From contig NZ_JACSPM010000005.1 in the NCBI RefSeq assembly GCF_014837165.1, positions 62,001 through 126,000 of the forward strand: DNA of 64,000 nt, given 5' to 3'. Shown here one piece after another: positions 34,487-42,948 of the stretch (its first letter is position 1; each line of letters starts with the position of its first letter). The stretch comes from Microbacterium gallinarum. GTDB taxonomy: Bacteria > Actinomycetota > Actinomycetes > Actinomycetales > Microbacteriaceae. Both the position numbers and the translations under genes were made by a program. The notes beneath the pieces are model-generated. The model did not search any database, was not told the DNA's origin, and was given only the letters and a program-made list of their open reading frames with translations.

Positions 34487-35923
34487 GTGGGCACGACCGT
34501 CTTCGAACGACAGCGGCCGGCAGCATCCGTCATCCGTCACAGCCTCTCCGGGACGCGTCAGGGCGTCTTCTGGCTCGATGACCTCCCCGTCACCCCGGCT
34601 CGCGTACGCGTGAGCGGGGAGTCGACGGCCGACCTCGTCGTGGTCGGCGCGGGGTACACCGGTCTGTGGACCGCACTGCAGGCCAAGCGCCGCGATCCGT
34701 CGAGCCGCGTCGTCGTGGTCGAGGCCCGCACGGTCGGCTGGGCCGCTTCGGGGCGCAACGGCGGGTTCTGCGAGGCGAGCCTCACGCACGGGCGCGACAA
34801 CGGCCTGAGCCGCTGGCCCGACGAAATCGACCGCCTCGACGAGATGGGGCTCGAGAACCTCGACGGGATGGGCGAGGACATCGCCGCGTACGGCATCGAT
34901 GCGGACTGGGAGCGCGTCGGCTCGCTCGGCGTCGCTACCGAGCCGCACCAGCTCGAGTGGCTGGACGAATGGGCAGCGGATGCCGCATCCCGCGGCGAAG
35001 AGGGAGTGCTGCGTCTCAGCGAGGCCGAGGTGCAGGCGTCCATCGCCTCCCCCACCTATCTCGGGGCGGTCTGGGAGCAGCGCTCGACCGCCATCGTGCA
35101 TCCGGGCAAGCTCGCCGCCGGGCTCGCGCACGCCGCCGAGGAGGCGGGCGTCGAGATCTTCGAGAACTCGCCCGTCCACGCACTGGACGACGCCGGCGAC
35201 AAGGTGCGGGTCGTCGCGACCCACGGCCGCATCACCGCCGGGCGCGTGGCGCTGGCGACCAACGTCTTCCCGTCGCTGCTCAAGCGCAACCGCCTTATGA
35301 CCGTTCCGGTCTACGACTACGCGCTCATGACCGAGCCGCTGTCGTCGGAGCAGCTCGCCGCGATCGGCTGGAACGATCGGCAGGGCATCAGCGACCTGGC
35401 GAACCAGTTCCACTACTACCGGCTCAGCCGCGACAACCGCATCCTGTTCGGCGGGTACGACGCGGTCTACCACTACGGGCGGCGCATCCGCACGCAGTAC
35501 GAAGACCGCCCCTCGTCCTTCGAGAAGCTGGCTGGCCACTTCTTCACGACGTTCCCGCAGCTGGACGGCCTGCGCTTCACCCACAAGTGGGCCGGTGCGA
35601 TCGACACGTCGACCCAGTTCTGCGCGTTCTACGGCACCGCGCGCCAGGGTCGCGTCGCGTACGCGGCGGGCTTCACGGGCCTCGGTGTGGCAGCGACGCG
35701 ATTCGCCGCCGACGTCATGCTCGATCTGCTCGCCGGCGAGCGCACCGAGCGCACCGAGCTCGAGATGGTGCGCAGGCGCCCGCTGCCGTTCCCTCCCGAG
35801 CCCGCTGCCGCCATGGGCATCAACGCGACCCGCTGGTCGCTCGACCGGGCCGACCACAACCGCGGCAGGCGCAATCTGCTGCTGAAGACCCTCGACGCCC
35901 TCGGACTGGGGTTCGACTCATGA
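34487..35923 (+). CDS. FAD-dependent amine oxidoreductase (PuuB-like)
   Basis: 478 aa of the DAO family. The FAD-binding GAGYTG lies at about 54-59 in DLVVVGAGYTGLWTALQAK, followed by the family motif GWAASGRNGGF. This class includes gamma-glutamylputrescine oxidase, which oxidises an amine to an aldehyde with release of ammonia. The start GTG at 34487 follows GGGAAG; the frame extends upstream through the palindrome, which makes an earlier start unlikely. It overlaps the cupin gene by ATGA and lies in a polyamine cluster, so an amine or amino-acid substrate is likely. Confidence 0.87.
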   Translation: MGTTVFERQRPAASVIRHSLSGTRQGVFWLDDLPVTPARVRVSGESTADLVVVGAGYTGLWTALQAKRRDPSSRVVVVEARTVGWAASGRNGGFCEASLTHGRDNGLSRWPDEIDRLDEMGLENLDGMGEDIAAYGIDADWERVGSLGVATEPHQLEWLDEWAADAASRGEEGVLRLSEAEVQASIASPTYLGAVWEQRSTAIVHPGKLAAGLAHAAEEAGVEIFENSPVHALDDAGDKVRVVATHGRITAGRVALATNVFPSLLKRNRLMTVPVYDYALMTEPLSSEQLAAIGWNDRQGISDLANQFHYYRLSRDNRILFGGYDAVYHYGRRIRTQYEDRPSSFEKLAGHFFTTFPQLDGLRFTHKWAGAIDTSTQFCAFYGTARQGRVAYAAGFTGLGVAATRFAADVMLDLLAGERTERTELEMVRRRPLPFPPEPAAAMGINATRWSLDRADHNRGRRNLLLKTLDALGLGFDS

Positions 35924-36261
35924 GCGAGCTGGACGCCGGAGCCCTCATCTCCGCGGGCGAGGTGGAGGTCCCGCTCGTCCCCGTGCCGCCCGCGCAGGTG
36001 GTCGCGGGGTCGCCGTCCACGGGATCGGTCGACCTCGACGAGGACATGGGCATCGGCGTGTGGGAGATGACGCCCGGTGCGATGTCCGACGTCGAGATCG
36101 ACGAGGTGTTCGTCGTCGTCGCCGGCTCCGCGACGGTGGAGTTCGTCGATCCGGCCCTGCCCTCGATCGAGCTCGAGGCAGGCGCGATCGTCCGGCTAGA
36201 AGGGGGGATGCGCACCGTCTGGACGGTGCGCGAGACCCTCCGCAAGGTGTATCTCGCCTAG
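35920..36261 (+). CDS. Small cupin domain protein
   Basis: 113 aa, a single beta-barrel cupin. The segment IGVWEMTPGAMSDVEIDEVF matches the EutQ-like cupin group in which metal-binding histidines are largely missing. It overlaps the preceding oxidase gene by ATGA. Small cupins of this kind follow amine oxidase genes in several actinobacteria; a role in cofactor binding or regulation is not established. Confidence 0.82.
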   Translation: MSELDAGALISAGEVEVPLVPVPPAQVVAGSPSTGSVDLDEDMGIGVWEMTPGAMSDVEIDEVFVVVAGSATVEFVDPALPSIELEAGAIVRLEGGMRTVWTVRETLRKVYLA

Positions 36262-36292
36262 CCCCGCCTCGCCCGGATGCCACGATGGAGGC

Positions 36293-37336
36293 ATGCGTGC
36301 AGTCGTCTACGACGCCTTCGGCGTCGCACCCGAGGTCCGTGACGTACCGAGACCGCCGGCGCCCGATGGCGGCGTCGTCGTCGAGGTGCGCGCGACGGGG
36401 CTGTGCCGCAGCGACTGGCACGGCTGGGCCGGCCACGACGACGACATCTCGCTCCCCCACGTGCCCGGGCACGAGCTGGCGGGCATCGTCGCCGACGTGG
36501 GCGAGGGCGTCGAGAGGTGGGCCGTCGGCGACCGCGTGACGGTGCCGTTCGTGTGCGGCTGCGGGCGCTGTGAATGGTGCCGGCGGGGCGATGCGCAGGT
36601 GTGCCCCGACCAGACGCAGCCGGGCTTCTCACACGACGGGTCCTTCGCCGAGTTCGTCGCGCTGCATGCGGCCGACGCGAATCTCGTGGCGATCCCCGAG
36701 TCGGTGAGCTTCGAGGCCGCCGCGGCTCTCGGGTGCCGCTTCGCCACCGCCTACCGCGGGCTCGTGAGCCGTGCACGACTGGTGGCCGGCGAGTGGGTCA
36801 CCATCGTCGGCGCCGGCGGTGTCGGCCTGAGCGGTGTCATGATCGCGAAGGCGCTCGGCGCTCGCGCGATCGTCGTCGATCGTCATGGGGCGGCGCTGGA
36901 TGCGGCATCCGCTCTCGGCGCCGATCACGTCGTTCTCGCCGACGGTCGGGACGTCGCGGCCGCCGTCCACGAGCTGACCGACGGAGGAGCGCATGTCTCC
37001 GTCGATGCCGTGGGCAGCGAGCAGACGTGCGCGGACGCGATCCACAGCCTCCGCCGACGTGGACGGCACGTGCAGATCGGCCTGCTCCCGCCCGTCGACG
37101 GCCACCCTCGCGTGCCGATGTCACGCGTCATTTCGTGGGAGCTCGACCTCCTCGGCAGCCACGGTATGGCCGCGGTCGACTACCCCGGCATGCTGGCGCT
37201 CATCGAGTCGGGCGCTCTGCACCCAGAGGCGCTCGTGGAGCGCGTCGTCGGGCTGCCGGAGGCTGCCGCTCTGCTGCCCGCGTTCGACTCCGCGATGCCC
37301 GCCGGCATGACGATGATCGACCCGCGTCGGGGGTGA
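36293..37336 (+). CDS. Zinc-dependent alcohol dehydrogenase
   Basis: 347 aa MDR enzyme. Catalytic zinc ligands are C38 and H60 with E61 (PGHE). The structural zinc Cys cluster is in CGCGRCEWCRRGDAQVC (88-104), and the nucleotide motif is GAGGVG near 180. It would interconvert an alcohol and an aldehyde using NAD(P), perhaps the aldehyde made by the amine oxidase. CACGAT-GGAGGC-ATG is the same start block as the esterase gene at 19482 and suggests its own leaderless promoter. Confidence 0.9.
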   Translation: MRAVVYDAFGVAPEVRDVPRPPAPDGGVVVEVRATGLCRSDWHGWAGHDDDISLPHVPGHELAGIVADVGEGVERWAVGDRVTVPFVCGCGRCEWCRRGDAQVCPDQTQPGFSHDGSFAEFVALHAADANLVAIPESVSFEAAAALGCRFATAYRGLVSRARLVAGEWVTIVGAGGVGLSGVMIAKALGARAIVVDRHGAALDAASALGADHVVLADGRDVAAAVHELTDGGAHVSVDAVGSEQTCADAIHSLRRRGRHVQIGLLPPVDGHPRVPMSRVISWELDLLGSHGMAAVDYPGMLALIESGALHPEALVERVVGLPEAAALLPAFDSAMPAGMTMIDPRRG

Positions 37337-37360
37337 GACGACTCCACGGGTCGAGCGGAC

Positions 37361-39025
37361 TCAGCGGCCCGCCGAACGGCGCACCAGCAAGGCGAGGTGC
37401 AGGGCGGTCTGGGTCTCGCCGTCGTCGAGGTCGACGCCGAGCAGCTCCTCGATGAGGGCGATGCGCTGGTAGAACACCGAGCGCGACAGATGGGAAGCGG
37501 ATGCCGCGGCCGTGCGGTTGCCCGGATGTGCGAGCATCGCCTCGAGCACGTCGAGCAGGTCTCCGGTGCGGGTGAGGTCGTGCACGATCAGGGGCGCCAG
37601 CATGCGCTCGCCGTGCTCGAGCACGCGGTGGTCGTCGCGCAGCGCCGTCACGAGCTGCACGAGCGGGCGGTTCTCGGCCCGGCGCAGGTGCGGCCCCTTG
37701 CCCGGACGCCGGCGCCGACCGCGGGCGAGGTCCACGGCGTCGTGGAGGGAGGCGAGACCTGCGTCGAGGCCCTCGGCGGCACGGCCGACCGAGAGGGTCA
37801 GGCGATCGGTGTCGGCCCCCGCCTCCACGAGCGCGGCGGCGAACGCGAGAGCGGCGGGATCGTCGAACACCGTGTCGGCGGGCAGCGACAGCAGCAGCGT
37901 GGTCGCCGGTGCGAGCACGCCGTCGGGCGCCGAGCCGGCGAGCGCGCGCCCACGCAGGGCCCGGGCCGCGGCATCCGCTCGCTCTGCCGTCACCGCGGCA
38001 CCCGAGACGACGACCCCGTACAGGCGCGCGCCCCGCAGCGGCAGTCCGGCCGCCTCGAGTCGCGCGGCGGCACCGCCGGCGCCGGCGAACCGGCCCGCCA
38101 GCAGGCCGTCGACCAGGCGGCGCCGGCCGATACGGCCCCACTCGTCGGACTCGCCGTCGGCGAGACGGCCGACCGCGAGTGCGATGGCGCCCTGCTCCAT
38201 CACCGCGGTGCGTCCGGCGGGGTGATCGGGTCCGGGAAGTGCGATGAGGGTGCCCCAGCGCACGCCGCGCGCCTCGACGGGCACGACCAGCCAGTCCTCC
38301 GGGCCCGGGGGCGCGCCCCGCTCACGGCGCTGCTCGGCCCGGCGGTGGGCCGAGCGCGAGCGCAGCTCCCACTCGGTGAAGAGCTCCTCTTCGAGAGCGA
38401 GCGGCACCTCGGCGGCGACCACCTCGTGCCCCCGGTTCTCGAGCACCACCGGGGCGCCGAGGGTCTGGGCGAGCTGGTGCACGATGAAGTCGGCGGGCGA
38501 CCCGCGCAGCACGAGCGCGGTGAAGCGCTCGCGCACCTCGTCGCGCGAGCGCAGGGCGTCGCTCTGGCCCGTGATGATGCGGCCGTGCACGGCCTCGGTG
38601 ATCGTGATGAACTTCAGCTCGCGGTGCAGCACGATCAGCGCGAGGTTGCGCTCGCGGGCCGCTTCGACAACGACGGCGGGCACGTAGCGGTAGTGCGTGC
38701 CGAGTTCGAGGATGAGCCCGGAGAGCCCCGCGTCGGCGAGCCCGCCGATGAACCGGCGGAGGTCGGCGGGATCTTCCGGCCACGACGATCCCGTCGACAG
38801 CAGGAGCTCACCGCCGTCGAGCAGCGGGGCGACGCCGGCGCTGTCCGACACGTGCAGCCAGCGCACACGGGCATCGAGCGCATCGTCGCCGACGAGCACC
38901 TCGGGGACACCCTGAGCGACGGCATCCAGCGCGATCACCTCGCGTACGGTCGGGAGGGTTTCAAGCGCGGATCCTGCGACCAGACGATCCGTACGGATCG
39001 GTTGATCTTCGCGACGGTCGGGCAC
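37361..39025 (-). CDS. PucR family transcriptional regulator
   Basis: 554 aa. The N-terminal PucR domain begins TVREVIALDAV, a GGDEF-like middle region follows, and the C-terminal helix-turn-helix contains GNRTAAASASHLSRSVFYQR. Such regulators control purine, GABA and polyamine catabolism. The GTG at 39025 is the first usable start; the typical family start is about 24 residues further on, where no ATG or GTG exists. A perfect palindrome covers codons near 9-14. Divergent from the aminotransferase and adjacent to the amine operon, which it probably controls. Confidence 0.9.
   Translation of the reverse strand: MPDRREDQPIRTDRLVAGSALETLPTVREVIALDAVAQGVPEVLVGDDALDARVRWLHVSDSAGVAPLLDGGELLLSTGSSWPEDPADLRRFIGGLADAGLSGLILELGTHYRYVPAVVVEAARERNLALIVLHRELKFITITEAVHGRIITGQSDALRSRDEVRERFTALVLRGSPADFIVHQLAQTLGAPVVLENRGHEVVAAEVPLALEEELFTEWELRSRSAHRRAEQRRERGAPPGPEDWLVVPVEARGVRWGTLIALPGPDHPAGRTAVMEQGAIALAVGRLADGESDEWGRIGRRRLVDGLLAGRFAGAGGAAARLEAAGLPLRGARLYGVVVSGAAVTAERADAAARALRGRALAGSAPDGVLAPATTLLLSLPADTVFDDPAALAFAAALVEAGADTDRLTLSVGRAAEGLDAGLASLHDAVDLARGRRRRPGKGPHLRRAENRPLVQLVTALRDDHRVLEHGERMLAPLIVHDLTRTGDLLDVLEAMLAHPGNRTAAASASHLSRSVFYQRIALIEELLGVDLDDGETQTALHLALLVRRSAGR
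38985..39000. promoter_or_regulatory. Perfect 16-bp palindrome at the start of the PucR gene
   Basis: CGATCCGTACGGATCG is fully self-complementary and lies within the first codons of the regulator gene. It contains CGATCCGT in both directions, the core shared with sites before potA and the aminotransferase gene. An autoregulatory operator is possible; it may instead be coding sequence only. Confidence 0.45.
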
Positions 39026-39044
39026 CGTTGCACCAACTTCTGCT

Positions 39045-39097
39045 CTGACAAACTGGGCCGACCCAGCCTAATCCATCTCCGGTCGATCTGTCCGGAG
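39045..39097 (+). promoter_or_regulatory. Promoter and operator of the aminotransferase gene
   Basis: CTGACA (39045-39050) and CTAATC (39068-39073) are 17 bases apart. Directly after the -10, CTCCGG-TCGATCTGT-CCGGAG (39077-39097) forms perfect 6-base arms around the shared CGATCTGT core. A protein bound here would block transcription, so repression by the neighbouring PucR-type regulator is a reasonable inference. Confidence 0.55.
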
Positions 39098-39114
39098 ACG
39101 ACCCGGGAGCCGCC

Positions 39115-40521
39115 ATGACCGACACGCTCTCGCGCGCCGCGACCTACACCGACCGCAACGGCGCCGCCCATCCCCTGCCCGATCGTGAAGCCGACGCCCG
39201 CGTCCGCGCCGACGATCGTGGGCATGTCTTCCACTCCTGGAGCGCACAGGCGGTGATCGATCCGCTTCCGATCGCCGCCGGCGACGGCTCGACGTTCTGG
39301 GACTACCAGGGCAACGCCTTCCTCGACTTCAGCTCGCAGCTGGTGAACCTCAACCTCGGGCACCAGCATCCCGACCTCGTCGACGCCATCCAGCGGCAGG
39401 CCGGGCGGCTCGCCACCATCCAGCCGTCGATGGCGAACGACGTCCGAGGCGAGCTCGCGCGCCGAATCGCCGAAGTCGCGCCCGACGGCATGGACAGGGT
39501 GTTCTTCACCAACGGCGGCGCCGACGCCAACGAGAACGCCGTGCGCATGGCGCGCCTCGTCACCGGCCGTCGCAAGGTGCTGTCGATGTACCGCAGCTAC
39601 CACGGCAACACGTCCACGGCGATCGCACTCACGGGCGACCCGCGACGGTGGCCGAACGAGCCCGCCGACGGCTCGGTCGCCAAGTTCTTCGGCCCGTATC
39701 CGTACCGCTCGGCATTCCATTCCGCGACGCCCGAGGAAGAGACTCAGCGCGCGCTCGAGCACCTCGAGCAGACCATCGTGCTCGAGGGCGCGTCGACGAT
39801 CGCGGCGATCGTCATCGAGACGATCGTGGGCACCAACGGCGTGCTCGTGCCGCCGCCGGGCTACCTCGCCGGCGTCCGCGACCTGTGCGACCGGTTCGGC
39901 ATCGTGTACATCGCCGACGAGGTGATGGTCGGGTTCGGCCGCGTCGGCGAGTGGTTCGCCTTCCAGGCGTTCGATGTGGTGCCCGACCTCATCACGTTCG
40001 CGAAGGGCGTGAACTCGGGGTATGTGCCGCTCGGCGGGGTGGTGATCTCGGACCGCATCGCCGCGCACTTCGACACGATGGCGTTCCCGGGCGGGCTCAC
40101 CTACTCCGGGCACCCACTCGCCTGTGCGGCGGGCGTCGCGACGTTCGAGGTCTTCGAGCGCGACGGCATCCTCGCGCGCGTCCGCGATCTCGGAGCGCGC
40201 GTCGTCGAGCCGCGACTGCGCGAACTGGCCGTCCGGCATCCCTCGGTCGGAGACGTCCGCGGAATGGGCCTCTTCTGGGCCATCGAGCTCGTGCGCGACC
40301 GCGAGAGCCGCGAGCCCCTGGTGCCGTTCAATGCGAGTGGGGCGGATGCTGCGCCCGTCGCCGCCGTCGCGGCAGCATGCAAGCGCGACGGCGTCTGGCC
40401 GTTCACGCACTTCAACCGCGTGCACGTCGCACCGCCCCTCGTCATCTCGGAGGACGAGCTCCTGCGCGGGCTGGACGTGATCGACCGCGCCCTCTCGCAC
40501 GCGGACGAGCACACGCGCTGA
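39115..40521 (+). CDS. PLP-dependent omega-type aminotransferase (class III)
   Basis: 468 aa, fold-type I. The PLP lysine is K297 in LITFAKGVNSGY and the Asp is in IADEVMVGFGR. It is a clear paralogue of the enzyme at 6751: both share HVFHSWSAQA, FTNGGADA, YRSYHGNT, PPPGYLAGVR and FPGGLTYSGHPLA. Here it probably transaminates a polyamine-derived or omega-amino acid substrate. ATG at 39115 is preceded by a GGGAG. It is divergent from the PucR gene, from which it is probably controlled. Confidence 0.9.
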   Translation: MTDTLSRAATYTDRNGAAHPLPDREADARVRADDRGHVFHSWSAQAVIDPLPIAAGDGSTFWDYQGNAFLDFSSQLVNLNLGHQHPDLVDAIQRQAGRLATIQPSMANDVRGELARRIAEVAPDGMDRVFFTNGGADANENAVRMARLVTGRRKVLSMYRSYHGNTSTAIALTGDPRRWPNEPADGSVAKFFGPYPYRSAFHSATPEEETQRALEHLEQTIVLEGASTIAAIVIETIVGTNGVLVPPPGYLAGVRDLCDRFGIVYIADEVMVGFGRVGEWFAFQAFDVVPDLITFAKGVNSGYVPLGGVVISDRIAAHFDTMAFPGGLTYSGHPLACAAGVATFEVFERDGILARVRDLGARVVEPRLRELAVRHPSVGDVRGMGLFWAIELVRDRESREPLVPFNASGADAAPVAAVAAACKRDGVWPFTHFNRVHVAPPLVISEDELLRGLDVIDRALSHADEHTR

Positions 40522-40539
40522 CGCGCCGCGTCGCCACGC

Positions 40540-41358
40540 TCAGCCGGCGACGACGGTGTCGCCCACGCGGATCACCGCCGGCGACGCGGATGAAGCCAGG
40601 TCGGGCACGAGCCACACCCCGAACCACGTCTTGCCGTCCCAGCGGCGGTGCTTCGCGAGCGTGCGGATCGGCTCCTTGCCGCGCACGAGCGTGTCGGGGT
40701 CGATGGTGGTCATCACGCAGCGATCGCACACGCCGTTCACGCGGAACCGCACGTCGCCCAGCTGCACGAAGGGCCAGGAGTCCTCGGCGAAGGGCGACGC
40801 CGGATCGCCGTCGACGACGACGTTCGGACGGAACCGCACGATGTCGAGCTCCGGCGTCCCGTCGTCGGTCCACCGGTTCAGCTGCGCCGTCGACGACTCG
40901 CTGGCGAGGAGCAGCGGCCCGACGTCGGCGAGGGACACGCGGTCATCGGGGTGCCCGCCGTGCGCGGGGTTCACCGGCCGCACTCGGGGGTCGGGCTGCC
41001 ATACCAGCTGCACCGGGCGGCCGAGGCGCTCGCTCAACCAGGCGTCGGCCGCGGCATCCGCCGGCAATGCCGAACCCTGACGCGAGTGGCCGACCCGGAT
41101 CGGGGCGGCGCTCACGGGCTCGGGGATGCGCAGCTCGCTCCCGTGACGCCCGTCCGACAGCACCAGCGCACCGTCGTCGAGGGTCGCGGACAGGCCGAGC
41201 ATCTCGTTCGCCTCGCGCGCGGTGACCGGCTCGCCGTCGGGGTCGACGACCGCCCAGCGGCGATCGCCCTCCAGGCCCCACGGCAGCACGCCGGCGACGT
41301 CGACGTCGAGGCCGGCGAACGACTTGACGGGATAGAGGCGGATGCGGGTCACCTGCAT
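40540..41358 (-). CDS. MOSC domain-containing protein
   Basis: 272 aa. The N-terminal beta-barrel begins MQVTRIRLYPVKSF, and the C-terminal MOSC domain contains RFRPNVVVDG and the conserved Cys in VCDRCVMTTIDPDT. Proteins of this family (YcbX/mARC-like) carry molybdenum cofactor and reduce N-hydroxylated compounds. The ATG is six bases after TAGCGT, so leaderless. Convergent with the aminotransferase gene. Confidence 0.9.
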   Translation of the reverse strand: MQVTRIRLYPVKSFAGLDVDVAGVLPWGLEGDRRWAVVDPDGEPVTAREANEMLGLSATLDDGALVLSDGRHGSELRIPEPVSAAPIRVGHSRQGSALPADAAADAWLSERLGRPVQLVWQPDPRVRPVNPAHGGHPDDRVSLADVGPLLLASESSTAQLNRWTDDGTPELDIVRFRPNVVVDGDPASPFAEDSWPFVQLGDVRFRVNGVCDRCVMTTIDPDTLVRGKEPIRTLAKHRRWDGKTWFGVWLVPDLASSASPAVIRVGDTVVAG

Positions 41359-41367
41359 CGAAGAACG

Positions 41368-41535
41368 CTATCGCGCGATCGGGGCGGTTCGTTCCGCTCC
41401 GTCGACCCGACGGCGGGACGGGGCGCGGGAGCCGGGGGCATTCAGCCAGCTGAGCACGGTGAGCATGACCAGTTCTGCCCGCGACGCCTGACTCAGGACG
41501 GTCCAGGTGCGCGCGTCGTGCGGATCGGCGATCAT
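41368..41535 (-). CDS. Small hypothetical protein
   Basis: 55 aa, beginning MIADPHDARTWTVLSQASRA. A moderately hydrophobic helix (ELVMLTVLSWL) is followed by an Arg/Pro-rich tail. About four fifths of codons end in G or C, like real genes here, and AAGGAG precedes the ATG, although the spacing is short. No family recognised. It ends just upstream of the MOSC start. Confidence 0.4.
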   Translation of the reverse strand: MIADPHDARTWTVLSQASRAELVMLTVLSWLNAPGSRAPSRRRVDGAERTAPIAR

Positions 41536-41795
41536 GGCTCCTTCTCGTTCCCGGACCGCGTCTCGGTCTCATCAGGGAAGAGGCGCTCGGGCATCCTCAC
41601 GTACATCCCTCGCCATCACCCTCACAGGCGCGGAAAAAGCAAGAGGGGGCGCATACCGCGCGATTGGTATGGAATCCGAAGCGGGCCGCGTGACGAACTA
41701 CTGGTGCATCCGTGGGAACGGATGCACGGGAATGAATAGACGAGGTTCGTCGTTATTTCTGTACTCAGCACGATTCGGTGCTGCAGGAGGGGACT
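41536..41795. other. Intergenic region, A+T-rich in its right half
   Basis: No gene is evident. It contains CATACC/GGTATG (41652-41671), a perfect hairpin GTGCATCCG-TGGGAA-CGGATGCAC (41704-41727), and a GACGA/TCGTC stem near 41740 followed by TTATTT. The stretch from about 41730 to 41770 is markedly richer in A+T than the surroundings. It could hold a promoter or small RNA for the downstream gene, or be an old insertion scar. Confidence 0.4.
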
Positions 41796-42203
41796 GTGGG
41801 CAAGAACTACATCGACATCGAGAACGACCGGGGCGAGACGCTGCGCTACCGCAAGCACGTCAACGGTCGCGGCCTGATCGCGCACGGCGCCAAGGTGCAC
41901 CCGAGCGCCATCGTCGAAGCGGGGGCGTATGTCGAGCCGGGGGTTCAGATCGCCGCGGGCGCACACGTCGGCCGCGGCGCGTGGGTCGAGTCGGACGCCG
42001 TGATCGGTCCCGACGCCGACATCGCACCCCACGCCCACATCGGACCCCGCGCCGCGATCGGCGCCGGAGCGAAGATCGGCGTGCGCACGCATGTCGGCAG
42101 CGAGGCCCGTGTGGCCGTCGGATCGCTCATCGGCGACGACGAGACCATCGCCGACGGCGAGCGCGTGGCGACCGATCAGCGCGGTCTCCGCCTCGCCGCG
42201 TGA
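41796..42203 (+). CDS. Hexapeptide-repeat (left-handed beta-helix) protein
   Basis: 135 aa. About twelve imperfect hexapeptides run from residue 32 to 113 (VHPSAI, VEAGAY, VEPGVQ, IAAGAH, VGRGAW, IGPDAD, IAPHAH, IGPRAA, IGAGAK), giving a left-handed beta-helix as in acyltransferases and gamma-carbonic anhydrases. No clear catalytic His or acyl-CoA domain is visible, so enzymatic activity is uncertain. GTG at 41796 follows AGGAGGGG; an earlier GTG at 41778 lacks such a signal. Confidence 0.75.
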   Translation: MGKNYIDIENDRGETLRYRKHVNGRGLIAHGAKVHPSAIVEAGAYVEPGVQIAAGAHVGRGAWVESDAVIGPDADIAPHAHIGPRAAIGAGAKIGVRTHVGSEARVAVGSLIGDDETIADGERVATDQRGLRLAA

Positions 42204-42325
42204 CGCCCGCCGAGTCGCCGGCCCGGGCGGCGTGACGGCCACGCCCGCTCGTCAGCACCGGCAACTCGCAGGGTGACCGCGCTCCGAGGCGTCCGGAGGT
42301 CTGAGGGCGCGCTATCGTGACGCGC

Positions 42326-42931
42326 ATGAAGGGCTTCGTCACGGCGGTCGCCGTCGTGCTCGGATCGGTCCTCGTCCTCGCGATCGGCGTCGCCCTCGCG
42401 GTGTGGGTGCTCCTGAGCGTCGGCGCCTTCGACGCGCCCGCCGAGCCCGCGACCTCTTCAGGCACCGAAGCCCCGGTCGCCGACGGCATCCCGTCCCGCC
42501 CCGCCGAGGCCTTTCCGCTGACGGTGCGGTACGTCTTCGACGGCGACACGATCGAAGCGCAGGCGACGCAGCCCAACACCATCGTCACCACCACGGAGCC
42601 GGTGCGCATCCGGCTGATCGGCGTCGACACCCCCGAGGGCACGCCCACGCCGGAGTGCTGGGCGGATGAGGCCCGCGCCCACCTGCGCGAACTCCTTCCC
42701 GAGGGCACGACGGTCTGGGCGGCACCCGACACCGAGACGTCGGACCGCTACGGCCGCTACCTCTTCAACCTCTGGTCGGACGACGGCCGATTCATCAATC
42801 ACGAACTCGTCGCCGCCGGAGATGCCGAGGCGATCCGCGTCGGCTCCAACGACGCGTTCTACGACCTTCTCACCGACGCGCAGACGCAGGCGCAGGCATC
42901 CGGAGCCGGCAGATGGGCCGCGTGCGGCTGA
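42326..42931 (+). CDS. Membrane-anchored thermonuclease family protein
   Basis: 201 aa. A hydrophobic segment at residues 3-31 acts as an uncleaved anchor or signal, followed by a Pro/Ala linker. The SNase fold starts near 62: FDGDTIEA (71-78) holds metal ligands, RIRLIGVDTPEG (94-105) the catalytic Arg/Asp region, and DRYGRYLFNLW the second Arg. It would degrade nucleic acid outside the membrane. ATG at 42326 is chosen since TATCGT lies seven bases upstream, the leaderless pattern; GTG at 42317 overlaps that box. Confidence 0.85.
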   Translation: MKGFVTAVAVVLGSVLVLAIGVALAVWVLLSVGAFDAPAEPATSSGTEAPVADGIPSRPAEAFPLTVRYVFDGDTIEAQATQPNTIVTTTEPVRIRLIGVDTPEGTPTPECWADEARAHLRELLPEGTTVWAAPDTETSDRYGRYLFNLWSDDGRFINHELVAAGDAEAIRVGSNDAFYDLLTDAQTQAQASGAGRWAACG

Positions 42932-42948
42932 GCCTCCGGGCGGCTCAG
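42928..42948. terminator. Short bidirectional hairpin over converging stops
   Basis: CTGAGCC and GGCTCAG form a perfect 7-base stem with a 7-base loop. The stem includes the stop codons of both the thermonuclease and the DUF1304 genes. Confidence 0.55.

Noticed and set aside
41536..41795. tRNA or insertion-sequence remnant in the A+T-rich gap
   Set aside because: No cloverleaf, CCA-adjacent acceptor stem, transposase fragment or target-site duplication could be recognised.
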